Below, in pieces: positions 8,358 through 16,866 of a DNA stretch of 64,000 nucleotides. The stretch spans positions 372,001-436,000 of the forward strand of contig CAVSRM010000003.1 of assembly GCA_963730365.1 (NCBI GenBank), given 5' to 3'. Positions within the stretch are counted from its first letter, which is position 1; every line of letters starts with the position of its first letter. Origin of the DNA: Fodinibacter sp963730365 (GTDB lineage Bacteria > Actinomycetota > Actinomycetes > Actinomycetales > Dermatophilaceae). A program made the position numbers and the translations under genes. The notes under the pieces were generated by a model. It made no database searches. It was not told the origin of the DNA and saw only the letters and a list, made by a program, of their open reading frames with translations.

Positions 8358-9878
8358 ATGACCGTGCGGCGCGTGATGGGCATCGAGACCGAGTACGGCA
8401 TCGTCGTGCCCGGCAACCCCACTGCCAACCCGATGATCGCCTCGGGCGACGTCGTCACGGCCTACGCGACCTCGCGCGGGATCCGCCCGGCCCGGGCCAG
8501 CTGGGACTACTCCGACGAGGCCCCGCTCCGCGACGCCCGAGGCTTCGACATGGGTCGGGGGGTGGCCCACCCGAGCCAGCTCACCGACGTCGAGGACCCG
8601 ACGATGGCCAACGTGGTGCTCACCAACGGCGCCCGCCTGTACGTCGACCACGCCCACCCCGAGTACAGCTCACCGGAGGTGACGACCCCTCGCGCCGCCG
8701 TGACCTGGGACCGTGCCGGGGAGCTGGTGATGCGTGAGGCGGTCGCGCGCCTCGCGACCCTGCCGCCGGGCGTCAACCTCTACAAGAACAACACCGATGG
8801 CAAGGGCGCGTCGTACGGCACCCACGAGAACTACCTGATGGCTCGCTCCACCCCCTTTGCCGACATCGTGCGCCACCTCACGCCGTTCTTCGTCGTGCGG
8901 CAGGTGATGTGCGGGTCCGGGCGGGTGGGCATCGGGGTCGACTCCCGGACGAGCGGCTACCAGCTCGCGCAGCGGAGCGACTTCTTCGAGGTCGAGGTGG
9001 GTCTCGAGACGACCCTCAAGCGCCCCATCATCAACACGCGCGACGAGCCGCACGCGGTCGCCGACCGCTATCGCCGCCTGCACGTGATTCTCGGCGACGC
9101 CAACCACTGCGATGTCGCCAACCTCCTGAAGATGGGCACCACCTCCCTGGTGCTGGCCATGATCGAGGACCGTGCGATCGGCGCCGACCTCTCCGTTCGC
9201 CGACCGGTGGCGACGCTCCACGAGGTCTCCCACGACCCCGGGCTGGAGGCGAAGGTCGAGCTCGTCGACGGCCGACGAATGACGGCCCTGGAGCTGCTGT
9301 GGGAGTACCACGACCGCGCTGACGCCTACCTCACCGATCGGTTCGCAGGTGAGCCGGACTCCGACACCGCGGAGGTCATGCACTGGTGGGCCACCGTGCT
9401 CGACCGGCTCGGCCGGGACCCGATGGAGGCACGCCGCGAGGTCGACTGGGTGGCCAAGCTCGCGGTCCTCGAGGGCTATCGCGAACGCGACTCGCTGGGC
9501 TGGGGAGACCCCAGGCTCAAGGCCGTCGACCTACAGTGGTCCGACGTGCGCGCCGACCGCGGTCTCGCCCACCGGCTCGTCGGCGCCGGCCGGGTGGAGG
9601 TCCTGGTCGCGGAGGCCGACGTCGAGGCGGCCATGGACTCCCCCCCGACGGACACCCGGGCGTGGTTCCGCGGCATGTGCCTCAGCCGCTTCCCCGACGA
9701 CGTCGTGGCGGCGTCCTGGGACTCGGTCATCTTCGACGTGTCGGGCCAGCGGACGCTGCAACGGGTGCCGATGCTCGATCCGCACAAGGGGACCGAGGCA
9801 GGTGTGGGGGAGCTCGTCCGATCGGCTGCCGACGCCACCGCTCTGCTCGAGGCACTGGCAGCGACCGCTCACGACTGA
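8358..9878 (+). CDS. dop: Deamidase/depupylase Dop
   Basis: 506-residue glutamine-synthetase-fold enzyme that deamidates the C-terminal glutamine of Pup to glutamate, preparing it for ligation, and also removes Pup from substrates. The N-terminus MTVRRVMGIETEYGI carries the metal-binding ETE typical of the Dop/PafA family; the NNTDGKGASYGTHENYL and RPIINTRDEPHA blocks are family hallmarks. It resembles the downstream PafA but keeps a longer insertion around residues 35-75, consistent with the Dop loop. It is the first gene of the Pup cluster (84 bases before pup). The immediately adjacent pup encodes a GGQ ending, so Dop activity is needed here. Confidence 0.97.
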   Translation: MTVRRVMGIETEYGIVVPGNPTANPMIASGDVVTAYATSRGIRPARASWDYSDEAPLRDARGFDMGRGVAHPSQLTDVEDPTMANVVLTNGARLYVDHAHPEYSSPEVTTPRAAVTWDRAGELVMREAVARLATLPPGVNLYKNNTDGKGASYGTHENYLMARSTPFADIVRHLTPFFVVRQVMCGSGRVGIGVDSRTSGYQLAQRSDFFEVEVGLETTLKRPIINTRDEPHAVADRYRRLHVILGDANHCDVANLLKMGTTSLVLAMIEDRAIGADLSVRRPVATLHEVSHDPGLEAKVELVDGRRMTALELLWEYHDRADAYLTDRFAGEPDSDTAEVMHWWATVLDRLGRDPMEARREVDWVAKLAVLEGYRERDSLGWGDPRLKAVDLQWSDVRADRGLAHRLVGAGRVEVLVAEADVEAAMDSPPTDTRAWFRGMCLSRFPDDVVAASWDSVIFDVSGQRTLQRVPMLDPHKGTEAGVGELVRSAADATALLEALAATAHD

Positions 9879-9924
9879 GGAGGCCCCACGGGCCACCGGT
9901 CGCCGGGCCGCCTCGACGAACGTC

Positions 9925-9930
9925 TAGGCT
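9925..9930 (+). promoter_or_regulatory. Candidate -10 for pup-proteasome operon
   Basis: TAGGCT 32 bases before the pup ATG; the inferred leader contains the strong ribosome site GAGGAGG at 9949-9955. Would allow pup-prcBA-pafA expression independently of dop. Confidence 0.45.
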
Positions 9931-9962
9931 CGGAGGACGGCACACCTCGAGGAGGGCTCACC

Positions 9963-10151
9963 ATGGCAGGTCAGGAACAGGTCAGGCCGCAGCGTCGGGA
10001 CGACGCACCCGACGACGGGCCGGAGGCAGCGGCCGCTGCGCCTGCGGCCCAGGCCAGCGAGATCGACGACATCCTCGACGAGATCGACGGCGTCCTGGAG
10101 TCCAACGCCGAGGAGTTCGTCCGCGGGTTCGTCCAGAAGGGTGGCCAGTGA
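9963..10151 (+). CDS. pup: Prokaryotic ubiquitin-like protein Pup
   Basis: 62-residue, largely disordered protein modifier joined through its C-terminal side chain to lysines of target proteins, marking them for the Mpa-proteasome. The alanine/proline-rich first half is followed by the conserved helix-forming region EIDDILDEIDGVLE, which binds the Mpa coiled coil, then FVRGFVQKGGQ. The ending is GGQ, the form needing Dop deamidation. GAGGAGG stands seven bases before the ATG. Its TGA overlaps the GTG of prcB (GTGA at 10148-10151). Length and ending match the family. Confidence 0.98.
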   Translation: MAGQEQVRPQRRDDAPDDGPEAAAAAPAAQASEIDDILDEIDGVLESNAEEFVRGFVQKGGQ

Positions 10152-10975
10152 CCACCGGAGCCGACAACGGACGGCTGCCCGCGGCGTACCTGGTCCCCGG
10201 GTCGTCCTCGTTCACCGACTTCCTCTCCGCCCAGGCCCCGGGCATGCTGCCGTCGAGGCGCACGCTGCCGCCCGGGGGAGTGCTCGATGCACCACACGGC
10301 ACGACCATCGTCACGCTCACCTACGCCGGTGGCGTGCTCATGGCGGGGGACCGGCGCGCCACGATGGGCAACATCATCGCCAACCGGGACATGGAGAAGG
10401 TCTTCGCGACCGACGAGTTCTCGCTGGCCGGCATCGCCGGGACGGCCGGGCTGGCGATCGAGGTCGTGCGACTGTTCCAGGTCGAGCTCGAGCACTACGA
10501 GAAGATCGAGGGCACGCTGATGTCCCTCGAGGGCAAGGCCAACCGGCTCGCATCGATGATCCGAGGCAACCTCGGCATGGCGATGCAGGGCCTCTCGGTC
10601 GTTCCGCTCTTCGCCGGCTGGGACGCTGGGCGCGGGGTCGGTCGCATCTTCTCCTACGACGTCACCGGCGGCTGCTACGAAGAGCACGAGCACCACAGCG
10701 TGGGCAGCGGCTCGCTCTTCGCCCGCGGCGCCATGAAGAAGCTGTACCGGAGGGACATGTCCCCGACGGACGCGCTGCGCGTCGCGGTCGAAGCCCTCTA
10801 CGACGCGGCAGACGACGACTCGGCCACGGGCGGTCCGGACGTCGGTCGCCGGATCTGGCCCACGGTGGGCCGGGTCGACGCCGAAGGCACGACCTTCGTC
10901 CCTGACGAGGAGATCGCTGCCGTCGTCGAGGAGATCATCGCCGCCCGCGTCGGCAACCCCGGGGGTGCCCGATGA
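10148..10975 (+). CDS. prcB: 20S proteasome beta subunit PrcB
   Basis: Catalytic Ntn-hydrolase subunit of the core proteasome, 275 residues including a 51-residue propeptide. Autocleavage is predicted between Gly51 and Thr52 in APHGTTIVTL, exposing the nucleophile Thr52; MAGDRRATMG supplies the neighbouring Asp and Arg and a Lys follows in NRDMEKVF. The GTG at 10148 overlaps the pup stop and the TGA overlaps the prcA ATG, giving four-base overlaps at both ends. Expected partner PrcA follows, so alpha and beta rings are made together. Confidence 0.97.
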   Translation: MTTGADNGRLPAAYLVPGSSSFTDFLSAQAPGMLPSRRTLPPGGVLDAPHGTTIVTLTYAGGVLMAGDRRATMGNIIANRDMEKVFATDEFSLAGIAGTAGLAIEVVRLFQVELEHYEKIEGTLMSLEGKANRLASMIRGNLGMAMQGLSVVPLFAGWDAGRGVGRIFSYDVTGGCYEEHEHHSVGSGSLFARGAMKKLYRRDMSPTDALRVAVEALYDAADDDSATGGPDVGRRIWPTVGRVDAEGTTFVPDEEIAAVVEEIIAARVGNPGGAR

Positions 10976-11829
10976 CCGCCGGCATGCCGTTCTACGTCTC
11001 GCCCGAGCAGCTGATGAAGGACCGCGCCGACTTCGCGCGCAAGGGCATCGCCCGCGGTCGCTCGGTGATCGTCCTCGGCTACGACAACGGGGTCGCCTTC
11101 GTCGCCGAGAACCCCAGCCGGGCGCTGCACAAGATCTCCGAGATCTACGATCGCATCGCGTTTGCGGCGGTCGGCAAGTACAACGAGTTCGAGAACCTGC
11201 GCGTCGCGGGCGTGCGGTACGCCGACCTCCGCGGCTACTCCTACGACCGCTCCGACGTCACGGCCCGCGGCCTGGCCAACGCGTACGCGCAGACCCTCGG
11301 CACGGTGTTCACCCAGGAGTCCAAGCCCTACGAGGTCGAGATCGTCGTGGCCGAGGTGGGCGACAGCCCGGCCACCGACCAGGTCTACCGACTCACGTAC
11401 GACGGGTCGGTGGCCGACGAGCACGGTTTCGTCGCCATGGGGGGCGGAGCCGAGCAGATCGACACCGGGCTGCGCGAGGGTTGGCGCGAGGGCATGAACC
11501 TCGCGGAGGCACTCAGCCTGGCCGTCGGCCTCCTCGGAGCAGACCCGGCCGGGGGCGAGAACCGCGAGCTCGCGCCCGAGCAGCTCGAGGTGGCGGTCCT
11601 CGACCGGTACCGGCCGCGGCGCACCTTCCGCCGGATCAGCGGCGCGCTCCTGGGCAGGCTGTTGAGCAGCGACGACCCCACCCACGACGCCCCGAGCGTC
11701 GACGAGGGGTCGGCCGGCTCGCCGATCGAGCCGGAGCAGCCCGCCGCCGACGGGTCGGCAGGGAGTGCGCGCGACTCGACCACCAACCCCCAGACCCAGC
11801 GCCCCGCGCAGGACGGCTCGGACGGGTGA
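10972..11829 (+). CDS. prcA: 20S proteasome alpha subunit PrcA
   Basis: 285-residue non-catalytic subunit forming the outer rings that gate the proteasome and receive Mpa's C-terminal tail. The N-terminus MPFYVSPEQLMKDRADFARKG is the usual gate region; YDNGVAFVAENPS and EIYDRIAFAAVGKYNEFENLR are family blocks. After about residue 235 the protein has an acidic, proline/serine-rich tail, longer than the structured core needs and probably disordered. Start ATG overlaps the prcB stop (ATGA) and its TGA overlaps the GTG of pafA (GTGA). Confidence 0.97.
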   Translation: MTAGMPFYVSPEQLMKDRADFARKGIARGRSVIVLGYDNGVAFVAENPSRALHKISEIYDRIAFAAVGKYNEFENLRVAGVRYADLRGYSYDRSDVTARGLANAYAQTLGTVFTQESKPYEVEIVVAEVGDSPATDQVYRLTYDGSVADEHGFVAMGGGAEQIDTGLREGWREGMNLAEALSLAVGLLGADPAGGENRELAPEQLEVAVLDRYRPRRTFRRISGALLGRLLSSDDPTHDAPSVDEGSAGSPIEPEQPAADGSAGSARDSTTNPQTQRPAQDGSDG

Positions 11830-13202
11830 GCACGCTCGGTCGGCGGATCTTCGGGATCGAGAACGAGTACGGGATCACGTGCTCGACCGGTGGCCAGCGC
11901 ACGCTCACCCCGGACGAGGTAGCGCGCTACCTCTTTCGCAAGGTGGTCGCCTGGGGCCGCTCGAGCAACGTCTTCCTCACCAACGGGTCCCGCCTCTACC
12001 TCGACGTCGGCTCGCACCCGGAGTACGCGACGGCGGAGTGCGACAGGATCCGGGACGTCGTGACGCACGACCGCGCCGGGGAACGGATCGTCGAGGGGCT
12101 CGTCGTCGATGCCCAGCAACGCCTCCACGAGGACGGCGTCGCCGGGGACATCTACGTCTTCAAGAACAACACCGACTCCGCCGGCAACTCCTACGGGTGC
12201 CACGAGAACTACCTCGTGCGTCGGGCCGGCGAGTTCGCCACCATCGCGGACACCCTCCTGCCGTTCCTCATCAGCCGGCAGATCACCTGTGGGGCCGGAA
12301 AACTCGTGACGACGTCGAAGGGCGCCTCCTACGCCGTGAGCCAGCGGGCCGACCACATCTGGGAGGGTGTCTCCTCAGCCACCACGCGAAGTCGCCCGAT
12401 CATCAACACCCGCGACGAGCCGCACGCGGACGCCGAGCACTACCGCCGCCTGCACGTCATCGTCGGCGACTCCAACATGAGCGAGACGACGACCATGCTC
12501 AAGGTCGGGTCGTGCGACCTGGTCCTGCGGATGATCGAGGCCGGCGTCGTCATGCGCGACCTCACCCTGGAGAACCCGATCCGTGCCATCCGGGAGATCT
12601 CCCACGACCTCACCGGGCGGAGCACCGTGCGCCTCGCGAACGGCCGGCAGCTCTCGGCCCTCGACCTCCAGCGGGAGTACCACGCGAAGGCCGCCGAGTT
12701 CGCCGCGCGCGAGGGGGAGACCGACCCCCTGCACGGACGCGTTCTGGAGCTCTGGGACCGCACGCTGCGGGCGATCGAGAACGACGACCTCGCCCTGGTC
12801 GACACCGAGATCGACTGGGTCATCAAGCACCGCCTGCTCGACGACTACGCCGCACGCCACGGCCTGGACCTCGACAGCCCTCGGCTGGCCCAGATCGACC
12901 TCGCGTACCACGACATCCACCGCGGTCGTGGGCTGTTCTACCTGCTCCAGCGCCGGGGGAGGATCGCTCGGGTCGTCACCGACCCCGAGGTGTTCGAGGC
13001 CAAGGTGCGACCGCCCCAGACGACGCGGGCCAAGCTCCGCGGGGACTTCGTCAGGGCCGCCCAGGAGAACCGCCGTGACTTCACGGTCGACTGGGTGCAC
13101 CTCAAGCTCAACGACCAGGCCCAGCGCACCGTGCTGTGCAAGGACCCCTTCCTCGCGTCGGACCCGCGCGTCGACAAGCTCATCGAGGGCATGTCCGCCT
13201 GA
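11826..13202 (+). CDS. pafA: Pup-protein ligase PafA
   Basis: 458-residue glutamine-synthetase-like ligase that phosphorylates the C-terminal glutamate of deamidated Pup and joins it to substrate lysines. The start region LGRRIFGIENEYGI carries the family's metal-binding ENE signature in the position where Dop has ETE; NNTDSAGNSYGCHENYL and RPIINTRDEPHADAEHYRRLH are diagnostic. The GTG at 11826 overlaps the prcA stop. Compared with Dop it lacks the extra N-terminal loop, which supports the PafA rather than Dop call. Last gene of the tight pup-prcB-prcA-pafA run; a 132-base spacer follows. Confidence 0.97.
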   Translation: MSTLGRRIFGIENEYGITCSTGGQRTLTPDEVARYLFRKVVAWGRSSNVFLTNGSRLYLDVGSHPEYATAECDRIRDVVTHDRAGERIVEGLVVDAQQRLHEDGVAGDIYVFKNNTDSAGNSYGCHENYLVRRAGEFATIADTLLPFLISRQITCGAGKLVTTSKGASYAVSQRADHIWEGVSSATTRSRPIINTRDEPHADAEHYRRLHVIVGDSNMSETTTMLKVGSCDLVLRMIEAGVVMRDLTLENPIRAIREISHDLTGRSTVRLANGRQLSALDLQREYHAKAAEFAAREGETDPLHGRVLELWDRTLRAIENDDLALVDTEIDWVIKHRLLDDYAARHGLDLDSPRLAQIDLAYHDIHRGRGLFYLLQRRGRIARVVTDPEVFEAKVRPPQTTRAKLRGDFVRAAQENRRDFTVDWVHLKLNDQAQRTVLCKDPFLASDPRVDKLIEGMSA

Positions 13203-13255
13203 CGACGTCCAGCCTCCTCACAGGTGACGATGCGGAAGTTCCCACCCCCCGCGGT

Positions 13256-13261
13256 TATCGT
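13256..13261 (+). promoter_or_regulatory. Candidate -10 upstream of FKBP lipoprotein
   Basis: TATCGT about 74 bases before the GTG at 13335, in the spacer after pafA. The -35 region is not convincing. Confidence 0.35.
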
Positions 13262-13334
13262 GAATGACTGATCATCCGCGCCGCCCGGATCCCGTGCGGC
13301 CCACCCCAACATCCCCGATCGAAGGTTTCCCCTC

Positions 13335-14291
13335 GTGGCACGTCGCCTCCCCACCGTCCTTGCCGCCGGCGCCCTGGCGTCGGCCCTCGTCCTGACCGGC
13401 TGCGGAGATGACTCCGCGGACACGAGCGACACCTCCGCGGCCCTCTCGGCCGTTCAGGTGTCCGGGTCCGACCCGGAGGTCGCGCCGGAGGTCACCGTCG
13501 ACGCGCCGGTCGAGGTGACCGAGACAGAGTCGAAGGTCGTCACCGAGGGCGCCGGAGAGTCTGTCGCCGAGGACGACCTGGTCTCGATCCAGGCCGTCAT
13601 CGTCAACGGCACCGACGGCACGGTCGCCACGAGCACCTGGGAGCAGGGCCCGGTCGGCCTCGACCTGGGTGACGAGAACCTGTTCGCCTCCTTCCGGGAC
13701 GTGCTGCCCGGCCAGACGGTGGGCTCGCGCCTCATCATCACCTCCACCCCGGAGGACGCGTTCGGCGACCAGGGCAACACCCAGCTCGGCATCGAGCAGA
13801 ACGACCCCGTCGTCTTCGTCATCGACGTCGTCGGAGCCTCGCCCATCCTCAGCGAGGCGGAGGGCACCGAGGTCGCCCCCAAGAAGGGGCTGCCGACCGT
13901 CACGATGAACGACGGCGAGCCGGCGACCATCACGATCCCCGAGGACGCCAAGGCTCCGACCAAGACAATCGTCCAGCCGCTCATCGAGGGGGACGGCGCC
14001 GAGGTCAAGGACGGGCAGACCGTTCGCGTGGCCTACACCGGTGCGCTGTGGAAGGACGGCAGCGTCTTCGACTCCAGCGCCAACCGACCCGAGCAGCCCT
14101 ACTTCGAGTTCCCCCTCGGCCAGGGCCAGGTCATCACCGGATGGGACTCCGGCCTCAAGGGCCAGAAGGTCGGCAGCCGCTTGCTCCTCGTCATCCCGCC
14201 GGAGGACGGCTACGGCGAGGCGGGCAGCCCCCCCTCGATCGCGGGGGACGACACGCTCGTCTTCGTCGTCGACATCCTCGCGGCCTACTGA
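13335..14291 (+). CDS. FKBP-type peptidyl-prolyl isomerase lipoprotein
   Basis: 318-residue exported lipoprotein. Residues 1-23 are a lipoprotein signal with lipobox LTGC (Cys23), followed by an acidic, serine/threonine-rich linker. Two FKBP-like repeats follow: a degenerate one around residues 75-165 and a fuller one around 225-318 with FDSSANRPEQPYFEFPLGQGQ-like substrate-pocket residues, VITGWD and IPPEDGYGEAG. It should accelerate proline isomerisation of proteins crossing or anchored at the membrane. GTG start, GAAGG ribosome-like site upstream. A cytoplasmic single-domain FKBP follows 67 bases downstream. Placement between pafA and pafBC is common in actinobacteria; a mechanistic link is not known. 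Confidence 0.9.
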   Translation: MARRLPTVLAAGALASALVLTGCGDDSADTSDTSAALSAVQVSGSDPEVAPEVTVDAPVEVTETESKVVTEGAGESVAEDDLVSIQAVIVNGTDGTVATSTWEQGPVGLDLGDENLFASFRDVLPGQTVGSRLIITSTPEDAFGDQGNTQLGIEQNDPVVFVIDVVGASPILSEAEGTEVAPKKGLPTVTMNDGEPATITIPEDAKAPTKTIVQPLIEGDGAEVKDGQTVRVAYTGALWKDGSVFDSSANRPEQPYFEFPLGQGQVITGWDSGLKGQKVGSRLLLVIPPEDGYGEAGSPPSIAGDDTLVFVVDILAAY

Positions 14292-14358
14292 CCGCAGCCG
14301 GCCCCATCGGCCGCCGCACACCCCCGCACGACCCGACCCCGGACCCAGGAGGCACCGC

Positions 14359-14739
14359 ATGAGCAGCCAGCCGACCAAGCCAGAGATCGACTTCCCCGGC
14401 GACCAGCCTCCCACCGAGCTCGTCATCGAGGACGTCACCGTGGGCGCGGGCGAGGAGGCCGTAGCCGGGTCGACCATCTCGGCCCACTACGTCGGCGTGG
14501 CCCACTCCACCGGTGAGGAGTTCGACGCCTCGTGGAACCGGGGCGCCCCGCTCGACTTCCGACTCGGGGTGGGCATGGTCATCCCCGGGTGGGACCAGGG
14601 CATCGCCGGGATGAAGGTCGGCGGCCGACGCAAGCTGACGATCCCGCCGCACCTCGCCTATGGCGACGCGGGTGCCGGTGGGGCGATCGCTCCCGGCGAG
14701 ACCCTCATCTTCGTCGTCGACCTCATGGACGTGCGCTGA
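14359..14739 (+). CDS. FKBP-type peptidyl-prolyl isomerase
   Basis: 126-residue cytoplasmic single-domain FKBP. Visible motifs: STISAHYVGVAHSTGEEFDASW, then the active-site pieces RLGVGMVIPGWDQGIAGMKVGG, IPPHLAYG and LIFVVDL. It catalyses cis-trans isomerisation of X-Pro bonds and may act as a chaperone. AGGAGG (14347-14352) lies six bases before the ATG. Its last 17 bases overlap the 3' end of the convergent DUF3866 gene. Full-length for this short class. Confidence 0.93.
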   Translation: MSSQPTKPEIDFPGDQPPTELVIEDVTVGAGEEAVAGSTISAHYVGVAHSTGEEFDASWNRGAPLDFRLGVGMVIPGWDQGIAGMKVGGRRKLTIPPHLAYGDAGAGGAIAPGETLIFVVDLMDVR

Positions 14740-15820
14740 CCGCAGCGGCGTGAGCCCCCGCGGCCGCGGCCGCGAGGAACGGGGCGGGGTCGTCATCCAG
14801 GCCCCGTCCCATCGTCCGCAGGGCCACCGGGCTCGCAGCCAACGCGTCAAGCAGTCCGACCGACGAGACCTCGATCACCGTCAGGGCGGCGCGAGCCGCT
14901 GCCACCAGCCCCTCGACCTGTGCACGCACCAGCGCGTCCAGATGTGGGTCCGCAAGCGCGGTGACCGGTAGGTCCGCCGGGGTGAGCAGGGCACGACCGT
15001 AAGCAGTGCGGCTGTGGTGGCTGACCCCCCGGTGCCGCTCACGTAGATCGGCGCCCGAGACGCGCAGCGACGCGATGCCGTGGCCACCGAGGACGTGGGC
15101 TGCGTGGAGGGCGTCGGCGCACGCCACGCCGGAGTAGCCCCAGCGCGTGCCCGTGCCCACGTTTCCTGGGCCTTGGGCCACGACGACCACGTCGGCCCCG
15201 ACCACGTGCCGGGACGCGAGCAGCCCGGTGTGGGTCGTCACGGCCTCGTGATCGCCGCCGAAGGCCTGCCCCACGGTGATCGTCGCCGCGAGCCAGCCCG
15301 CCTCACGCAGCCCTGCCACCGCCCGGGAGAACGACGCCGGCAGGGCGCCCCCGTCGGTCATCACGTAGGCGACGCGCGCGTCCGGGCGGACCGACCGCAC
15401 CCCCGCCACGACGGCCGGCAGCGCCGAGTGCAGGTCGGCGACCACGACCGGCAGCCCGGCCAGGTCGTCGGCGTCTGCGAGTTCGTCGTGGTGCGGGCTG
15501 TCCTGCTCGTCGACGGCGAGCAGCATCTGCTGGAGCGGGGTGTAGCGCGCCTTGACGATGTGCCCCGGCACGGCGGGAGGGTCCGGGGGAAGGACGTCGG
15601 TGCGCGCCACGACGAAGGCCAGGCCGCCGGTGCCCAGTCCGCGCAGCAGTGCCGACGCGTTGAGCAACACCCGCTCCCCGGGTTCGGGCTCGCCGACCAC
15701 CGTCGCGTAGGCCAGGGCACGCACGGTGCCCTCACCGCCCTCGAGGCGCACCTCGAGCTCCGCCGCGCCGGCCCATCGCCGCACGACGCGCTCGACCGTC
15801 CCCGCTCGCCACTGCATCAC
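14723..15820 (-). CDS. DUF3866 family protein
   Basis: 365-residue cytoplasmic protein that I match to the actinobacterial DUF3866 family, often encoded beside pafBC. The first ~60 residues resemble a small beta domain (AELEVRLEGGEGTVRALAY); the rest is an alternating alpha/beta region with VVVVAQGPGNVGTGTRWGYSG, which looks ligand-binding. Function unknown. GTG 15820 is preferred because TACGCT lies seven bases upstream; ATG 15817 immediately follows. Divergent from pafB with 35 bases between starts, so the two promoters abut. It converges on the FKBP gene with overlapping ends. Confidence 0.75.
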   Translation of the reverse strand: MMQWRAGTVERVVRRWAGAAELEVRLEGGEGTVRALAYATVVGEPEPGERVLLNASALLRGLGTGGLAFVVARTDVLPPDPPAVPGHIVKARYTPLQQMLLAVDEQDSPHHDELADADDLAGLPVVVADLHSALPAVVAGVRSVRPDARVAYVMTDGGALPASFSRAVAGLREAGWLAATITVGQAFGGDHEAVTTHTGLLASRHVVGADVVVVAQGPGNVGTGTRWGYSGVACADALHAAHVLGGHGIASLRVSGADLRERHRGVSHHSRTAYGRALLTPADLPVTALADPHLDALVRAQVEGLVAAARAALTVIEVSSVGLLDALAASPVALRTMGRGLDDDPAPFLAAAAAGAHAAAVSARP

Positions 15821-15827
15821 GCCCGGC

Positions 15828-15833
15828 AGCGTA
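15828..15833 (-). promoter_or_regulatory. Leaderless-type -10 for DUF3866 gene
   Basis: TACGCT on the minus strand, seven bases before the GTG at 15820. Confidence 0.5.
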
Positions 15834-15842
15834 GCCGTCGGG

Positions 15843-15848
15843 TAGCGT
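15843..15848 (+). promoter_or_regulatory. Leaderless-type -10 for pafB
   Basis: TAGCGT, seven bases before the GTG at 15856. It abuts the opposing DUF3866 promoter, so the two may be coregulated. Confidence 0.55.
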
Positions 15849-15855
15849 CTGGCGG

Positions 15856-16866
15856 GTGAGCAGCGAGTCCGGTCCCAACGCGCCGTCGGCGGCCCAGGTC
15901 AAGACCGAGCGACTGCTCAACCTCGTGCTCGTGCTGCTCTCCACGCGGCGCCCCATGCCCAAGGCCCAGATCCGGCGCCTCGTCCCGCAGTACGGCCAGT
16001 CGGCCAGCACCGAGGCCTTCGAGAGGATGTTCGAGCGCGACAAGGACGAGCTGCGCGAGCTCGGCATCCCCCTGGTGACGGAGGACATCGACGCGCTCCA
16101 CGACGACGAGCCCGGCTATCGCATCCACCAGCGCGACTACGCGCTGCCCGAGCTCGACCTCGAACCCGACGAGCTCGCGGTGCTCGGCCTGGCCAGCCGT
16201 GCCTGGGCGCAGGCGTCGCTCGCCGGCGAGGCGGCCCAGGCGCTGCGCAAGCTGCGGGCCGCGGGGGTCGAGCGCGACGTCGACGCCCTGGTCGGGATCG
16301 AGCCCCGGTTGCGGACCACCGAGCCGGCCTTCGACGCGGTCAAGGACGGCGTGGTGCGCAGGATCCCGCTGCGGTTCGGCTACCGCCGGCCGGAGTCGCC
16401 GGATGCCGTGGAGCGGCACGTCCGGCCCTGGTCGCTCATCTCGTGGCACGGACGCTGGTACCTCACGGCGTTCGACGTCGACCGGGATGCTCCACGGGTC
16501 TTCCGGCTCTCGAGGATCACGGGCGCGGTTCGCACCGCCGGGCGACCCGGCTCCTTCGACGTGCCCGAGGACCACGAGCCCCAGGTCATGGTCGAGAGCA
16601 CGGCTGCGCCCAGCTCCACGCCCAGCCCCGCGGTCCTCCGGGTGCGCCGGGGGAGTGGCCGCACCTTGCGGCTGCGGGCACGCACGGTCGGCGAGGTCGA
16701 TGACGACTGGTCGCTGGTCGACCTCGACCACACCGACCTCGAGGGGTTCGCCGAGGTGGTGGCGGGCTACGGTCCGACCGTCGTCGTCGAACAACCTCCG
16801 GAGCTCGCGGACGCCGTCGTCAACCGGCTCCGGGCCGTGGCCTCGGCGCACGGGGGTGCGAGCTGA
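15856..16866 (+). CDS. pafB: WYL-domain transcriptional regulator PafB
   Basis: 336-residue half of the PafBC activator, which switches on LexA/RecA-independent DNA-damage genes in mycobacteria. Residues ~17-90 form a winged-helix region (TERLLNLVLVLLSTRRPMPKAQIRR); the WYL domain lies around 150-230 with PWSLISWHGRWYLTAFD, and a C-terminal WCX-like extension follows. The WYL domain is thought to sense single-stranded DNA or another nucleic acid ligand. The GTG start has a TAGCGT hexamer seven bases upstream. The TGA shares one base with the pafC ATG (TGATG), so the two subunits are made together. Despite the name, it is not a proteasome component. Confidence 0.94.
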   Translation: MSSESGPNAPSAAQVKTERLLNLVLVLLSTRRPMPKAQIRRLVPQYGQSASTEAFERMFERDKDELRELGIPLVTEDIDALHDDEPGYRIHQRDYALPELDLEPDELAVLGLASRAWAQASLAGEAAQALRKLRAAGVERDVDALVGIEPRLRTTEPAFDAVKDGVVRRIPLRFGYRRPESPDAVERHVRPWSLISWHGRWYLTAFDVDRDAPRVFRLSRITGAVRTAGRPGSFDVPEDHEPQVMVESTAAPSSTPSPAVLRVRRGSGRTLRLRARTVGEVDDDWSLVDLDHTDLEGFAEVVAGYGPTVVVEQPPELADAVVNRLRAVASAHGGAS

